From: JAWWPG01 sp033850885
Lineage (GTDB): Bacteria > Actinomycetota > Actinomycetes > Propionibacteriales > Nocardioidaceae
Reading direction: 5' to 3'
NCBI GenBank assembly: GCA_033850885.1
Contig: JAWWPG010000056.1
Location: 1 to 64,000, forward strand
Length of the DNA: 64,000 bases
Shown: one piece after another, positions 25,572-33,586 of the stretch
Numbering within the stretch: the stretch's first letter is position 1
Layout: every line of letters starts with the position of its first letter
Program-made: the position numbers and the translations under genes
The notes under the pieces: generated by a model
Databases searched by the model: none
What the model was told of the DNA's origin: nothing
Seen by the model: only the letters and a program-made list of their open reading frames with translations

Positions 25572-26888
25572 TCAGTGACGGAGCCAGCCCTCGGTGGTGA
25601 GAACATCGAGGATCTCCGATAGACATTCTGCAATATCTCGATCGGTCGTGTCGATTTTAAGCCCATTCTGCGGTTCTTCGTACGGCGACGAGATGCCGGT
25701 GAAGTCGGGGATCAGACCGGCCCGAGCCTTGGCATACAGACCCTTGCGGTCCCGTCGCTCGCACTCCGCCAGTGGCGTCGCCACATGGATGAGGACGAAC
25801 CCTCCGCCTGCGCGCTCCACCATCCGACGTACCTCGGCCCGGGTCGACTCGAACGGAGCTATCGGCGAACAGATGGCGAGTCCGCCGTGCCGCGAGATCT
25901 CGGCCGCCACATAGCCGATGCGCAGGATGTTGGTCTCGCGGTCCTCGCGACTGAAGCCCAGCCCCTTGGAGAGGTGGTGGCGCACCACGTCGCCGTCCAG
26001 CGAGGTGACGGTGCGCTCGCCGACCTCCAGGATGTGGTCCATCAACGCGCGGGCGAGCGTCGACTTGCCGGATCCCGAGAGCCCGGTGAAGAAGAAGACG
26101 GCGCCCTGCTCGTCGCGTGGCGGATGGTCTTTCGCGAAGATTGCTGCGACGTCCTCCGGGAGCGCTGACCCGGGCGGGGGAGTCTCGGGGAGGATGATCG
26201 AGTCGTCCGCGAAGGCGCGGCAGATGCTCGCGAGCAGCCAGTCGTTGGTTGCCTGGTCACCGTGGTCGGCGGCCCCGACGGCAACGACGAGCACAGGACT
26301 CTCGAGGTGGCGAGCCGCGGCCCCGGTGGCGCGGATCAGTGCCGGGCCGGACAGGTCCTGGGCCATCCCCTCCCCGACACAGGCGAGCAGGAGGAGCGTC
26401 TTGCGTTGTTCCTGTGCCGCTTTGTCGAGGACTTCGAGGTCCGCCGAGGTCAGAGACCGCCGAACCGGTACGGCAAGTAGTGACGCCGTCGGGTGGTCGG
26501 CGTGCACGTCGGCGGGGGACAGGTAGAGGCGGCGGAACGGCCCGTAGCTGATACTCGCGAGCGGCGAGACCGGACCGGCCAGGCCAACTCGCCCGTCATC
26601 CGCCGTCCAGGTGCCGGTGAGGAAGAGCCTGGCCAGCGGAGCGCCCTCAGGGTCGACGAGGTCGAGCTGTCCCGCCGCGATCGCCTGCTCGGCGGCGTCC
26701 TCGTCCACGACGAGCGTGATGGCGCCGGCCGCGCCGGACTGGCTGGGGTCGACGTACCCGGGAAGCGGCGGCGAGAAGCTCTCGTTGAGGAGCAGATCGA
26801 GGTCGTCGAGCTCGCGCTGGCTCGGAGTCCACTGGGGAGTTGACGCTCTCGGGGCCGGCGAGGACGGCGTGGCGGAGTCATCGGGCAC
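25572..26888 (-). CDS. cysC: Adenylylsulfate kinase fused to a degenerate ATP-sulfurylase-like N-terminal domain
   Basis: The product is about 438 aa. Residues about 240-438 are a complete APS kinase: GLSGSGKSTLARALMDHI (P-loop), DGDVVRHHLSKGLGFSREDR, CSPIAPFESTRAEVR and the lid DRKGLYAKARAG. It phosphorylates APS to PAPS. Residues 20-230 resemble the PUA-like part of ATP sulfurylases (DLDLLLNESFSPPLPGYVD) but show no clear HxGH catalytic motif. The start is uncertain: GTG 26888, with ATG 26951 further upstream abutting a palindromic repeat. It is the first gene of the sulfate operon. Confidence 0.85.
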   Translation of the reverse strand: MPDDSATPSSPAPRASTPQWTPSQRELDDLDLLLNESFSPPLPGYVDPSQSGAAGAITLVVDEDAAEQAIAAGQLDLVDPEGAPLARLFLTGTWTADDGRVGLAGPVSPLASISYGPFRRLYLSPADVHADHPTASLLAVPVRRSLTSADLEVLDKAAQEQRKTLLLLACVGEGMAQDLSGPALIRATGAAARHLESPVLVVAVGAADHGDQATNDWLLASICRAFADDSIILPETPPPGSALPEDVAAIFAKDHPPRDEQGAVFFFTGLSGSGKSTLARALMDHILEVGERTVTSLDGDVVRHHLSKGLGFSREDRETNILRIGYVAAEISRHGGLAICSPIAPFESTRAEVRRMVERAGGGFVLIHVATPLAECERRDRKGLYAKARAGLIPDFTGISSPYEEPQNGLKIDTTDRDIAECLSEILDVLTTEGWLRH

Positions 26889-26960
26889 CGGGCGATTCTG
26901 CCACGATCCCGTGGTGGAAGCGGTCCGAACTGGCGGGCCGAGGACCGCCATCCCCTCCCT

Positions 26961-27020
26961 CGAATTGCGGGAAAGTCGACCCTCCCCGGCCCTTCGCGAG
27001 GTGCACTTTCCCGCAATTCG
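26961..27020. repeat. Palindromic repeat family 1, copy B
   Basis: CGAATTGCGGGAAAGT (26961-26976) and ACTTTCCCGCAATTCG (27005-27020) form a perfect 16-bp inverted repeat around a 28-nt loop that begins CGAC and ends GGTGC, identical in design to copy A. It sits between the asparaginase stop and the cysC start region on the same strand. It could end asparaginase transcription before the sulfate operon. Confidence 0.85.
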
Positions 27021-27036
27021 CGGGGGGTGGGGAAGG

Positions 27037-28014
27037 TCAGCCGGCGAGGTCGGGGTGGGTGACCCGCAGCTCTCCGACAGGCTTGCCGCCGCCGAGCAGG
27101 GTGGCGATCCCGGTGGCATCGAGGGCTTCGCCGTCCACGCCTGGCTCCCGGTCGACGCCCAGACGTCGCAGTGCGGCAGCCATCACGGGCGCCCTCGCGC
27201 GGTATGCGCCGTCGTCGACCTTCATCGCGAGCGCGCGGCCATCGGGCAACGCCACCGCGTAGCAGCCCTCCGCCCCCGCCTTGCAGACGGCGCCCGGGAC
27301 CGCCTTCAGCAGGGCAGCCTCGTCTCGCCTCGTCCCCGAGGCGTACGTCGGATGCGCGGCGAAGGCATCGGCAACCCGGCGCTCCACGCTGCCGGCCGAC
27401 GAGACGACGAGCGTCCGGAACGCCCGCGCCACACCGACGAGCGAGGCCGCGAACAGCGGTGCGCCGCACCCGTCGACGCCCACGGACGCGATCGGCTCTC
27501 CGGTCAGCTCCGCGAACGTCTCGGCCAGCCCAACCTGAAGCGGATGGTCGGGTGACCGGTAGGTGTCGGTGGGCCACCCGTTCAGGGCGCACGTGGCGAG
27601 CATGCCGGCATGCTTGCCGGAACAGTTCATCGCGATCGAGGACGGTTGCAGACCCGCCCGGATGTACGTGACCCGTGCGACATCGTCGAGGGGGTAGTCG
27701 GGAGGGGTCTGCAAGGCGCCCTCGTCGAGTCCGGCGCCCGCCAGGATCCGACGTACGCCGTCGATATGGAAGTCCTCACCGGAGTGGCTGGCAGCACACA
27801 GCGCAAGGAGCTCGGCCTCGAGGGCGAGCCCCCGCCTGAGCATCCCGACGGCCTGGATCGGCTTGTTGCAGGAGCGCGGATAGATCGGCGCGCGAACCTC
27901 GCCGATGTTCCAGTCGACTGATCCGTCGGCGCGCAGCGCGACGACCGATCCGCGATGGTGGCCTTCGACGAACCCCGACCTGACGATGTCGACGAGGATC
28001 TCTGGCGCGGCCAC
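27037..28014 (-). CDS. Asparaginase (L-asparaginase II family)
   Basis: The product is 325 aa. It begins MAAPEILVDIVRSGFVEGHHRGSVVAL, then IYPRSCNKPIQAVGML, MNCSGKHAGMLATC and VDGCGAPLFAASL, matching the Asparaginase_II Pfam family, which differs from the classical bacterial type. It would hydrolyse L-asparagine to aspartate and ammonia. GTG 28014 is the start. Its promoter region is shared with the divergent XRE regulator (28138). Confidence 0.85.
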   Translation of the reverse strand: MAAPEILVDIVRSGFVEGHHRGSVVALRADGSVDWNIGEVRAPIYPRSCNKPIQAVGMLRRGLALEAELLALCAASHSGEDFHIDGVRRILAGAGLDEGALQTPPDYPLDDVARVTYIRAGLQPSSIAMNCSGKHAGMLATCALNGWPTDTYRSPDHPLQVGLAETFAELTGEPIASVGVDGCGAPLFAASLVGVARAFRTLVVSSAGSVERRVADAFAAHPTYASGTRRDEAALLKAVPGAVCKAGAEGCYAVALPDGRALAMKVDDGAYRARAPVMAAALRRLGVDREPGVDGEALDATGIATLLGGGKPVGELRVTHPDLAG

Positions 28015-28100
28015 GGCGTGAGCGTACCGGCGCCGCTGGTGCCCGGTACACGTTGGTACGGCGTCGGCTCGACCGGTTCAGGAACAATCGGGCCTCGGGA

Positions 28101-28126
28101 GCTTGCAAACGCTAACTCCTGCAAGC
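28101..28126. promoter_or_regulatory. Inverted repeat in the asparaginase-XRE intergenic region
   Basis: GCTTGCA (28101-28107) and TGCAAGC (28120-28126) are a perfect 7-bp inverted repeat with a 12-nt spacer. They lie 12 bp upstream of the XRE regulator start and 87 bp upstream of the asparaginase start. This is a plausible operator, possibly for the XRE protein itself. No family consensus is known to me for it. Confidence 0.45.
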
Positions 28127-28137
28127 ACCATGGAGAG

Positions 28138-28491
28138 GTGGAGGCACTCGATTCCCTGGGGGAGTTCCTCAGGGAGCAACGCCGGAACGCCCAGCTGACG
28201 CTGCGGCAGCTCGCCGACCGGACCGGGGTGTCCAACCCCTACCTGAGCCAGATCGAGCGCGGGCTTCGGAAACCGTCCGCCGAGGTGCTCCAGCAGCTGG
28301 CCAAAGGGCTGCGGATCTCCGCCGAGTCGCTGTATGTCCGCGCTGGAATCCTCGATCCCGACGAGCATGGCGCCCGGTCGGTCGAGCTCGCCGTCCTCGG
28401 TGACACCATGCTGACAGAACGACAAAAGCGCGTGCTGCTCGACATCTACGTGTCGTTCCGGCACGGGAACGCCTACCCCGTCGAAGCGTGA
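28138..28491 (+). CDS. XRE-family helix-turn-helix regulator upstream of hbhA-like gene
   Basis: The product is 117 aa. The XRE helix-turn-helix covers residues about 8-65 (LGEFLREQRRNAQLTLRQLADRTGVSNPYLSQIERGLRKPSAEVLQQLAKGL), followed by a helical C-terminal part (LTERQKRVLLDIYVSFR). GTG 28138 begins MEALDSLGEFLREQRR, close after GGAGAG. Neighbour order XRE, HbhA-like, DUF2516 repeats the Rv0474-Rv0475-Rv0476 order in M. tuberculosis, so a role in the same locus is likely. An inverted repeat at 28101-28126 may be its operator. Confidence 0.88.
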   Translation: MEALDSLGEFLREQRRNAQLTLRQLADRTGVSNPYLSQIERGLRKPSAEVLQQLAKGLRISAESLYVRAGILDPDEHGARSVELAVLGDTMLTERQKRVLLDIYVSFRHGNAYPVEA

Positions 28492-28531
28492 CCATCGTCA
28501 GCCCGCGAAGGGGCAGACCAGAGAGGAAGCT

Positions 28532-29455
28532 ATGAGCTCGAGGTTCATCGACAAGGCCCGCATCAAGGAGCTCGAGGAGACCCTGGCGAACTCCACCGCC
28601 CTGCTCGCGATGGTGGGAGCCGGCGATCTGGCGTTCGAGAAGATCCGCGCCGCACGTCTCGAGCTCGCCGCCCTGTCCGCGGCGTTCGACCCCAAGGACT
28701 TCCGCGAGCAGGCGCAGGCGACATTGGCCGGCAGCGTCGAGGCCTTCCAGGTCGAGGTGCAGAGCGCGCCACAGCTCCTTCGCGCACTGCCCGACAGGGC
28801 GCAGGACTGGCCGGCTGTGGCCCAGTCACTGTTCGCAGATGTCGTATCCACGGCGTTCGCCACGTACGGCGAGTTGGCGGGGCGAGGCAAGATGCTGGTG
28901 ACCCAGGCCCGCGGCGCGCAGCCTGACGTCGACGTCGTGGTCCCCGTCTCGCGGCCCGAGCCCACCGCGACCCAGGCGGCCTCGAGCCGGGCTCCTGTCA
29001 AACGGCCCGCGGCCCGCAAGACCGCGACCAAGTCAACCGCGTCCAACAGGACCGCAAGCACCCGGAGGAAGACCACCGAGAAGGCGGCCGCCAAGAAGAC
29101 CGCAACGACCAGGTCCACAAGTGCCAAGTCCGCGACTGCCAAGTCGGCGGCTGCCAAGTCCGCGACTGCCAAGTCGGCGGCCACGACCAAGAGGGCGGCG
29201 GCCACCAAGTCCGCGGCGACCAAGAGGGCGGCCACCAAGTCCACGGCGACCAAGTCCGCGGCGACCAAGAGGGCATCTACCACCAAAAGGGCGGCACCCA
29301 AACGGGCCGCGACCCCTCCTGCGGCCACCAAGAAGTCGGCAACCAGCAAGTCCGCTGCCCGGAGGACTACCGCCACCAAGAGCACCGCCACCAAGCGGTC
29401 GGCCACGAAGAAGAGCGCCGCAACCAAACGGCCGGCGGCACCGCCGGTATCCTGA
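28532..29455 (+). CDS. HbhA-like heparin-binding haemagglutinin homologue with a Lys/Ala-rich tail
   Basis: The product is 307 aa. Residues 1-150 form long helices (FIDKARIKELEETLANSTALLAMVGAGDLAFEKIRAARLELA) as in the coiled-coil region of HbhA. Residues about 155-307 are a low-complexity tail rich in Lys, Ala, Thr, Ser, with repeats such as KSATAKSAAAKSATAKSAA and a nearly exact 30-bp tandem at 29127-29186. In mycobacteria the Lys-rich tail binds heparan sulfate, and HbhA is found at the surface. Here the tail is longer; chromatin-type binding is another option. Confidence 0.8.
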   Translation: MSSRFIDKARIKELEETLANSTALLAMVGAGDLAFEKIRAARLELAALSAAFDPKDFREQAQATLAGSVEAFQVEVQSAPQLLRALPDRAQDWPAVAQSLFADVVSTAFATYGELAGRGKMLVTQARGAQPDVDVVVPVSRPEPTATQAASSRAPVKRPAARKTATKSTASNRTASTRRKTTEKAAAKKTATTRSTSAKSATAKSAAAKSATAKSAATTKRAAATKSAATKRAATKSTATKSAATKRASTTKRAAPKRAATPPAATKKSATSKSAARRTTATKSTATKRSATKKSAATKRPAAPPVS

Positions 29456-29459
29456 GGCG

Positions 29460-29744
29460 ATGATCGCGTTCAGAATCGAGGACTATGCGACATGGGTGCT
29501 GTTCTTCCCCATCGTCGCCATGAAGGTCTTCGCGCTGGCCGACGCCGTCTACCGCAAGGACGCGTTCTACGTTGCGGCTGACAAGCAGAACAAGGTGTTC
29601 TGGGTCATCCTGCTGGCCGTCTTCCTCGTGCTTCAGGTGCTGCTGCGGTCGCCCATCCAGATGTTCAACCTGATCGGAACGGTGGCAGCCGCGGTCTACC
29701 TGGTCGATGTGCGACCGACGCTGCGGTCGATGCGGCAGTACTGA
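29460..29744 (+). CDS. DUF2516 family membrane protein
   Basis: The product is 94 aa with two or three hydrophobic segments: WVLFFPIVAMKVFALADAV (12-30), VFWVILLAVFLVLQVLL (48-64) and FNLIGTVAAAVYLVDV (70-85). This is the DUF2516 pattern, as in Rv0476. ATG 29460 starts MIAFRIEDYATWVLFF, 4 nt after the hbhA-like stop. It is probably co-transcribed with it, and the function is unknown. Confidence 0.85.
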   Translation: MIAFRIEDYATWVLFFPIVAMKVFALADAVYRKDAFYVAADKQNKVFWVILLAVFLVLQVLLRSPIQMFNLIGTVAAAVYLVDVRPTLRSMRQY

Positions 29745-29749
29745 CCTCG

Positions 29750-30535
29750 GTGCCGCTGGTCGAGGGGCCGGAGGGACCACTCGAGGTCCTGGTCACCGGC
29801 CGGGGTGAGCCGGTGACGGCTTTCGCGCACGGCCTGGCGAGCTCGATCGAGGAGACCCGGCCGTTCGGTTCGGGGGTGCTGGGGACCCGGGTCTTCCTGC
29901 ACTTCCGCGGTCACGGCGCCACTGCCGCTCCGCAGACCGCCTTCACGTACGGCGCCCTGACGTCCGAGCTGATGTCGGTGGTCTCGAGGTACGGCGCCAG
30001 CCGGGCACTCGGGGTTTCGCTCGGCGCCGGCGTCGTACTCCGTGCAGCCTGCGCGGAGCCAGCGGTCTTCGACCGTCTCGTCCTCGTGCTGCCGTCGACG
30101 GTCGACGAGCCTCGCCACGACGCGGCAGTCCGCAGGATGCAGCAGATGGCGGAGCTCGTCGAGGCGGGCGACGTGGATGCGCTCGCCGACGCCCTCGTCG
30201 CGGAGCAGCCGCCTGCCGTCCGCGGACGCCAGGACGTCGCCGCGTGGGCGGCGCGACAGGCTCATCGACTCACCGACACCGCCGTGGCGGGGGCGCTGCG
30301 GGAGCTGCCACCTCAACATCCGATCGACGAAGAAGCCGACCTGTCGAAGGTCACCTGCCCCGTTCTCGTCGTCGGCCAAGAGGACGACGTCGCCCATCCG
30401 GCCGCGCTGGCGAGGCGGCTCGCCGACCGGCTGCCGACGGCTAGCGTCCGCATCTTCGACGGACACGGGCTGGTTTGGGGCCATCGCGGTGAGCTGCGCG
30501 ACCTGATCAGCTCGTTCCTCAACGGCGCCGCTTAG
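29750..30535 (+). CDS. Alpha/beta hydrolase
   Basis: The product is 261 aa. The alpha/beta-hydrolase fold has the nucleophile elbow LGVSLGAGVV (Ser about 90) and an oxyanion His in TAFAHGLASSI, then CPVLVVGQEDDVAHP and the late catalytic His in IFDGHGLVWGHR. Substrate is unknown. GTG 29750 follows the DUF2516 stop by 5 nt, so it is the last gene of the XRE-hbhA operon. It is convergent with the macrodomain gene, with 6 bp between stops. Confidence 0.85.
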   Translation: MPLVEGPEGPLEVLVTGRGEPVTAFAHGLASSIEETRPFGSGVLGTRVFLHFRGHGATAAPQTAFTYGALTSELMSVVSRYGASRALGVSLGAGVVLRAACAEPAVFDRLVLVLPSTVDEPRHDAAVRRMQQMAELVEAGDVDALADALVAEQPPAVRGRQDVAAWAARQAHRLTDTAVAGALRELPPQHPIDEEADLSKVTCPVLVVGQEDDVAHPAALARRLADRLPTASVRIFDGHGLVWGHRGELRDLISSFLNGAA

Positions 30536-30541
30536 CGCCGC

Positions 30542-31063
30542 CTATTCCGGTGGTCCGCCCAGGGCGTCATCCTCCAAGGCACGTTGCAGGGCGTCGTACG
30601 CCGTCCTGCCGAACGCCACGAGCCGTACCCGCTCGACCTGTGTGGAGGCACTCTTCAGCGTGTCGACCGCGGCGCGGGCGGCGTCCTCGAGCGGCCAGCC
30701 GTAGGCGCCGGCGCTGATGAGGGGGAAGGCCATGCTCCGGGCACCAAGCTCGTCGGCAACAGTGAGGGCGTTGGCGTAGCAGGACGTGAGGAGGGAACGG
30801 TCGCGCTGGCCGCGGGAGTAGTTGGGCCCGACGACATGAACCACCCAGGTCGCCGGTAGGTCACCGGCCGTCGTCCAGCCGGCCTGCCCGGTGTCGAGAC
30901 CCCGCGGGAAGCGCTTGCGACAGTCCTTAAGGATCGCGGGCCCGCCACGACGGTGGATCGCGCCGTCGACACCGCCGCCTCCGCGCATCCCACTGTTCGC
31001 CGCGTTGACGACCGCGTCGACGTGCTGCTCGGTGATGTCGCCCTCGACAAGCTCGATCTCCAC
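30542..31063 (-). CDS. Macro-domain protein, O-acetyl-ADP-ribose deacetylase type
   Basis: The product is 173 aa. It starts (GTG) VEIELVEGDITEQHVDAVVNAANSGMRGGGGVDGAIHRRGG, the conserved MacroD-like segment, and later HVVGPNYS and FPLISAGAYGWPLEDAARAAV, the ADP-ribose binding loops. The family removes O-acetyl groups from ADP-ribose or ADP-ribose from proteins. A longer frame upstream to GTG 31099 lacks conserved residues, so I chose GTG 31063. It lies 49 bp downstream of typA on the same strand. Confidence 0.9.
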   Translation of the reverse strand: MEIELVEGDITEQHVDAVVNAANSGMRGGGGVDGAIHRRGGPAILKDCRKRFPRGLDTGQAGWTTAGDLPATWVVHVVGPNYSRGQRDRSLLTSCYANALTVADELGARSMAFPLISAGAYGWPLEDAARAAVDTLKSASTQVERVRLVAFGRTAYDALQRALEDDALGGPPE

Positions 31064-31112
31064 GAACCAAAGTCTGAGCCAGGACCACGGACCGGGCAAC
31101 GCAAGGCAGGGA

Positions 31113-33014
31113 TCAGGGACGGGTCGGTCGGCGGGCTCGCGCCGCGGTCTTGGCGCGCTCCTGCTGGTCGAGCACCAGCTTGCGCAGGCGGACGGCGGTC
31201 GGAGTGACCTCGACGCACTCGTCCTCCCGGCAGAACTCGAGGGACTGCTCGAGCGACAGCCGGCGCGGTGGCACCAGCCGTTCGAGCTCGTCGGCCGTGG
31301 CGGACCGCACGTTGGTCAGCTTCTTCGGCTTGGTGATGTTGACATCCATGTCGTCCGACCGGCTGTTCTCGCCGACGAGCATGCCCTCGTAGACTTCGGT
31401 GCCCGGCTCGACGAAGAGGCTGCCCCGCTCCTGCAGGTTGAACATCGCGTACGACGTCGCCATCCCGGCCCGGTCGGAGACGAGCGAACCCGACGACCGC
31501 GTCCGCAGGTCGCCCACCCACGCCTCGTATCCCTCGAACACATGGTTGGCGATGCCGGTGCCGCGGGTATCGGTCATGAACTCGGTCCGGAATCCGATCA
31601 GCCCCCGTGCCGGCACCAGGAACTCGATCCGCACCCACCCGGTGCCATGGTTGACCATCTGCTCCATCCGGCCCTTGCGGATCGCCAACAGCTGGGTGAC
31701 GATCCCCAGGTAGTCCTCGGGGCAGTCGATGGTAAGACGTTCGACCGGCTCGTGGAGCACGCCGTCGATCATCTTCGTGACCACTTGCGGCTTGCCGACC
31801 GTCAGCTCGTAGCCCTCACGACGCATCTGCTCGACCAGGATGGCCAGTGCGAGCTCGCCACGGCCCTGCACCTCCCAGGCGTCGGGGCGCTCGGTAGGCA
31901 GCACCCGGATAGATACGTTGCCGACCAGCTCGCGGTCGATACGGTCCTTGACGAGACGCGCCGTGACCTTGGTGCCCTTGACGCGGCCCGCCAGCGGCGA
32001 CGTGTTGATGCCCAGCGTCATCGAGATCGCCGGTTCGTCGACGGTGATGAGCGGAAGCGGCACCGGGTTCTCAAGGTCGGCGAGCGTCTCGCCGATGTTG
32101 ATCTCCGGGATGCCCGCGACGGCGACGATGTCGCCGGGGCCGGCCGACAGACCCGGCACGCGCTCCAAGGCCTTGGTGACGAGGAGCTCGGTGATCTTGA
32201 CGTTCTGCTGGGACCCGTCGCGACGGAGCCAGGCAACGTTCTGGCCCTTGCGGAGAGTGCCCTGGTGGATGCGGCAGAGGGCGAGGCGACCGAGGAACGG
32301 GGACGCGTCCAAGTTCGTCACGTGCGCTTGGAGCGGCGCGCCTTCGACGTACTCGGGAGCCGGCACCGTCTCGATGATCGTCCGGAACAGGGGCTCCAGG
32401 TCCGAGGCGTCGGGCATCTCGCCGTCCTTGGGCTGCTCGAGCGATGCCCGGCCGGCCCGCGCCGATGCGTAGACGACCGGAAAGTTGAGCGAATCCTGGT
32501 CATGGGAGTCGTCGAGCAGGTCGAGGAACAGCTCGTACGTCTCCTCGACGACCTCGACGATCCGAGCGTCCGGGCGGTCGACCTTGTTGACCACGAGGAC
32601 CACGGGCAGCTTCTGGGCAAGGGCCTTGCGTAGCACGAAGCGGGTCTGCGGGAGCGGCCCCTCCGAGGCATCGACGAGCAGCACGATGCCGTCCACCATG
32701 GACAGCCCACGTTCGACCTCGCCGCCGAAGTCAGCGTGACCCGGGGTGTCGATGATGTTGATCGTCAGTGGGGCGGTGGATGCCGGCCCCTGGTAGCGGA
32801 CCGCCGTGTTCTTGGCGAGGATCGTGATGCCCTTCTCACGCTCGAGGTCGCCGGAGTCCATCGCGCGCTCCTCGACGTGCTGGTGTTCTCCGAACGCCCC
32901 GGATTGCCAGAGCATCGCGTCGACGAGCGTCGTCTTGCCATGGTCGACGTGGGCGACGATGGCGACGTTGCGGATGTCGGCGCGGCGAACTGCCGTGGCG
33001 GCTGGGGCAGGCAT
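31113..33014 (-). CDS. typA: Translational GTPase TypA/BipA
   Basis: The product is 633 aa. G1 is AIVAHVDHGKTTLVDAML, G3 DTPGHADFGGEVERGL and G4 NKVDRPDA. EF-G-like domains III and V and the BipA-specific C-terminal domain follow (ARGLIGFRTEFMTDTRGTGIANHVFEGY and the end region RKLVLDQQERAKTAARARR). It binds ribosomes and helps assembly of the 50S subunit and stress adaptation. ATG 33014 gives the family-type start MPAPAATAVRRADIRNVAI. Confidence 0.95.
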   Translation of the reverse strand: MPAPAATAVRRADIRNVAIVAHVDHGKTTLVDAMLWQSGAFGEHQHVEERAMDSGDLEREKGITILAKNTAVRYQGPASTAPLTINIIDTPGHADFGGEVERGLSMVDGIVLLVDASEGPLPQTRFVLRKALAQKLPVVLVVNKVDRPDARIVEVVEETYELFLDLLDDSHDQDSLNFPVVYASARAGRASLEQPKDGEMPDASDLEPLFRTIIETVPAPEYVEGAPLQAHVTNLDASPFLGRLALCRIHQGTLRKGQNVAWLRRDGSQQNVKITELLVTKALERVPGLSAGPGDIVAVAGIPEINIGETLADLENPVPLPLITVDEPAISMTLGINTSPLAGRVKGTKVTARLVKDRIDRELVGNVSIRVLPTERPDAWEVQGRGELALAILVEQMRREGYELTVGKPQVVTKMIDGVLHEPVERLTIDCPEDYLGIVTQLLAIRKGRMEQMVNHGTGWVRIEFLVPARGLIGFRTEFMTDTRGTGIANHVFEGYEAWVGDLRTRSSGSLVSDRAGMATSYAMFNLQERGSLFVEPGTEVYEGMLVGENSRSDDMDVNITKPKKLTNVRSATADELERLVPPRRLSLEQSLEFCREDECVEVTPTAVRLRKLVLDQQERAKTAARARRPTRP

Positions 33015-33208
33015 GCTGGAACAGGTTCCTGTCAACGGTGGGGGATCGCCACGCGATGGCGCGGGCGTCGTCCAGTCTATCGGCGCGGCCGGGACTGGAC
33101 GAATCCGATGATTCCGGTCCGGTGTGGGAAAGCTCGAGCGAGCTGTCGATTCCGCGGTGTGCCATCCGTCGACCTGATGTCAGGATGTCAACGAACGAAG
33201 GAGTCACC

Positions 33209-33586
33209 ATGACGCAGTACATGTTCATGCTCTTCGACGACGAGTCGTGGCACGACAACGTCAGCGACGAGTCGTGGCAGGAGGCTATGCAGGCGCACGG
33301 CGCGTTCGCAGAGGCCGTCGAGGCGGCAGGCGCCCGGATCCTCGACGGGAAGGCTCTCGAGCACTCGAGGTCGTCGACGACCGTGCGCAACGGCTCGGGC
33401 GGTGAAGAGCCGCTCACGACGGACGGCCCGTTCATCGAGACGAAGGAAGCCATCGGCGGCTACTACGTGATCGAGGCCGCGGACCTCGACCAGGCGCTGG
33501 CGCTCGCCGCCAAATGCCCCTCACCGATCGTCGAGGTGCGGCCGGTGATGGACACGTCCGCGGCGCCGGACGAGCGTGGCGCCTGA
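33209..33586 (+). CDS. YCII/DGPF-domain protein
   Basis: The product is 125 aa. MTQYMFMLFDDESWHD, then GGEEPLTTDGPFIETKEAIGGYYVIEAADLDQALALAAKCPS, contains the DGPF motif of YCII-related proteins. Ribosome site AAGGAG lies 7 nt upstream of ATG 33209. The gene overlaps the next one (ECF sigma factor) by 11 bp, and DGPF proteins are regular neighbours of ECF42-type sigma factors. Function is not known; a substrate- or stress-sensing role has been suggested. Confidence 0.88.
   Translation: MTQYMFMLFDDESWHDNVSDESWQEAMQAHGAFAEAVEAAGARILDGKALEHSRSSTTVRNGSGGEEPLTTDGPFIETKEAIGGYYVIEAADLDQALALAAKCPSPIVEVRPVMDTSAAPDERGA

Noticed and set aside
30891..32633. Long open frame on the plus strand opposite typA and the macro-domain gene
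   Set aside because: It has no recognisable motifs and mirrors the strongly coding minus strand. In high-GC DNA the opposite frame often stays open.
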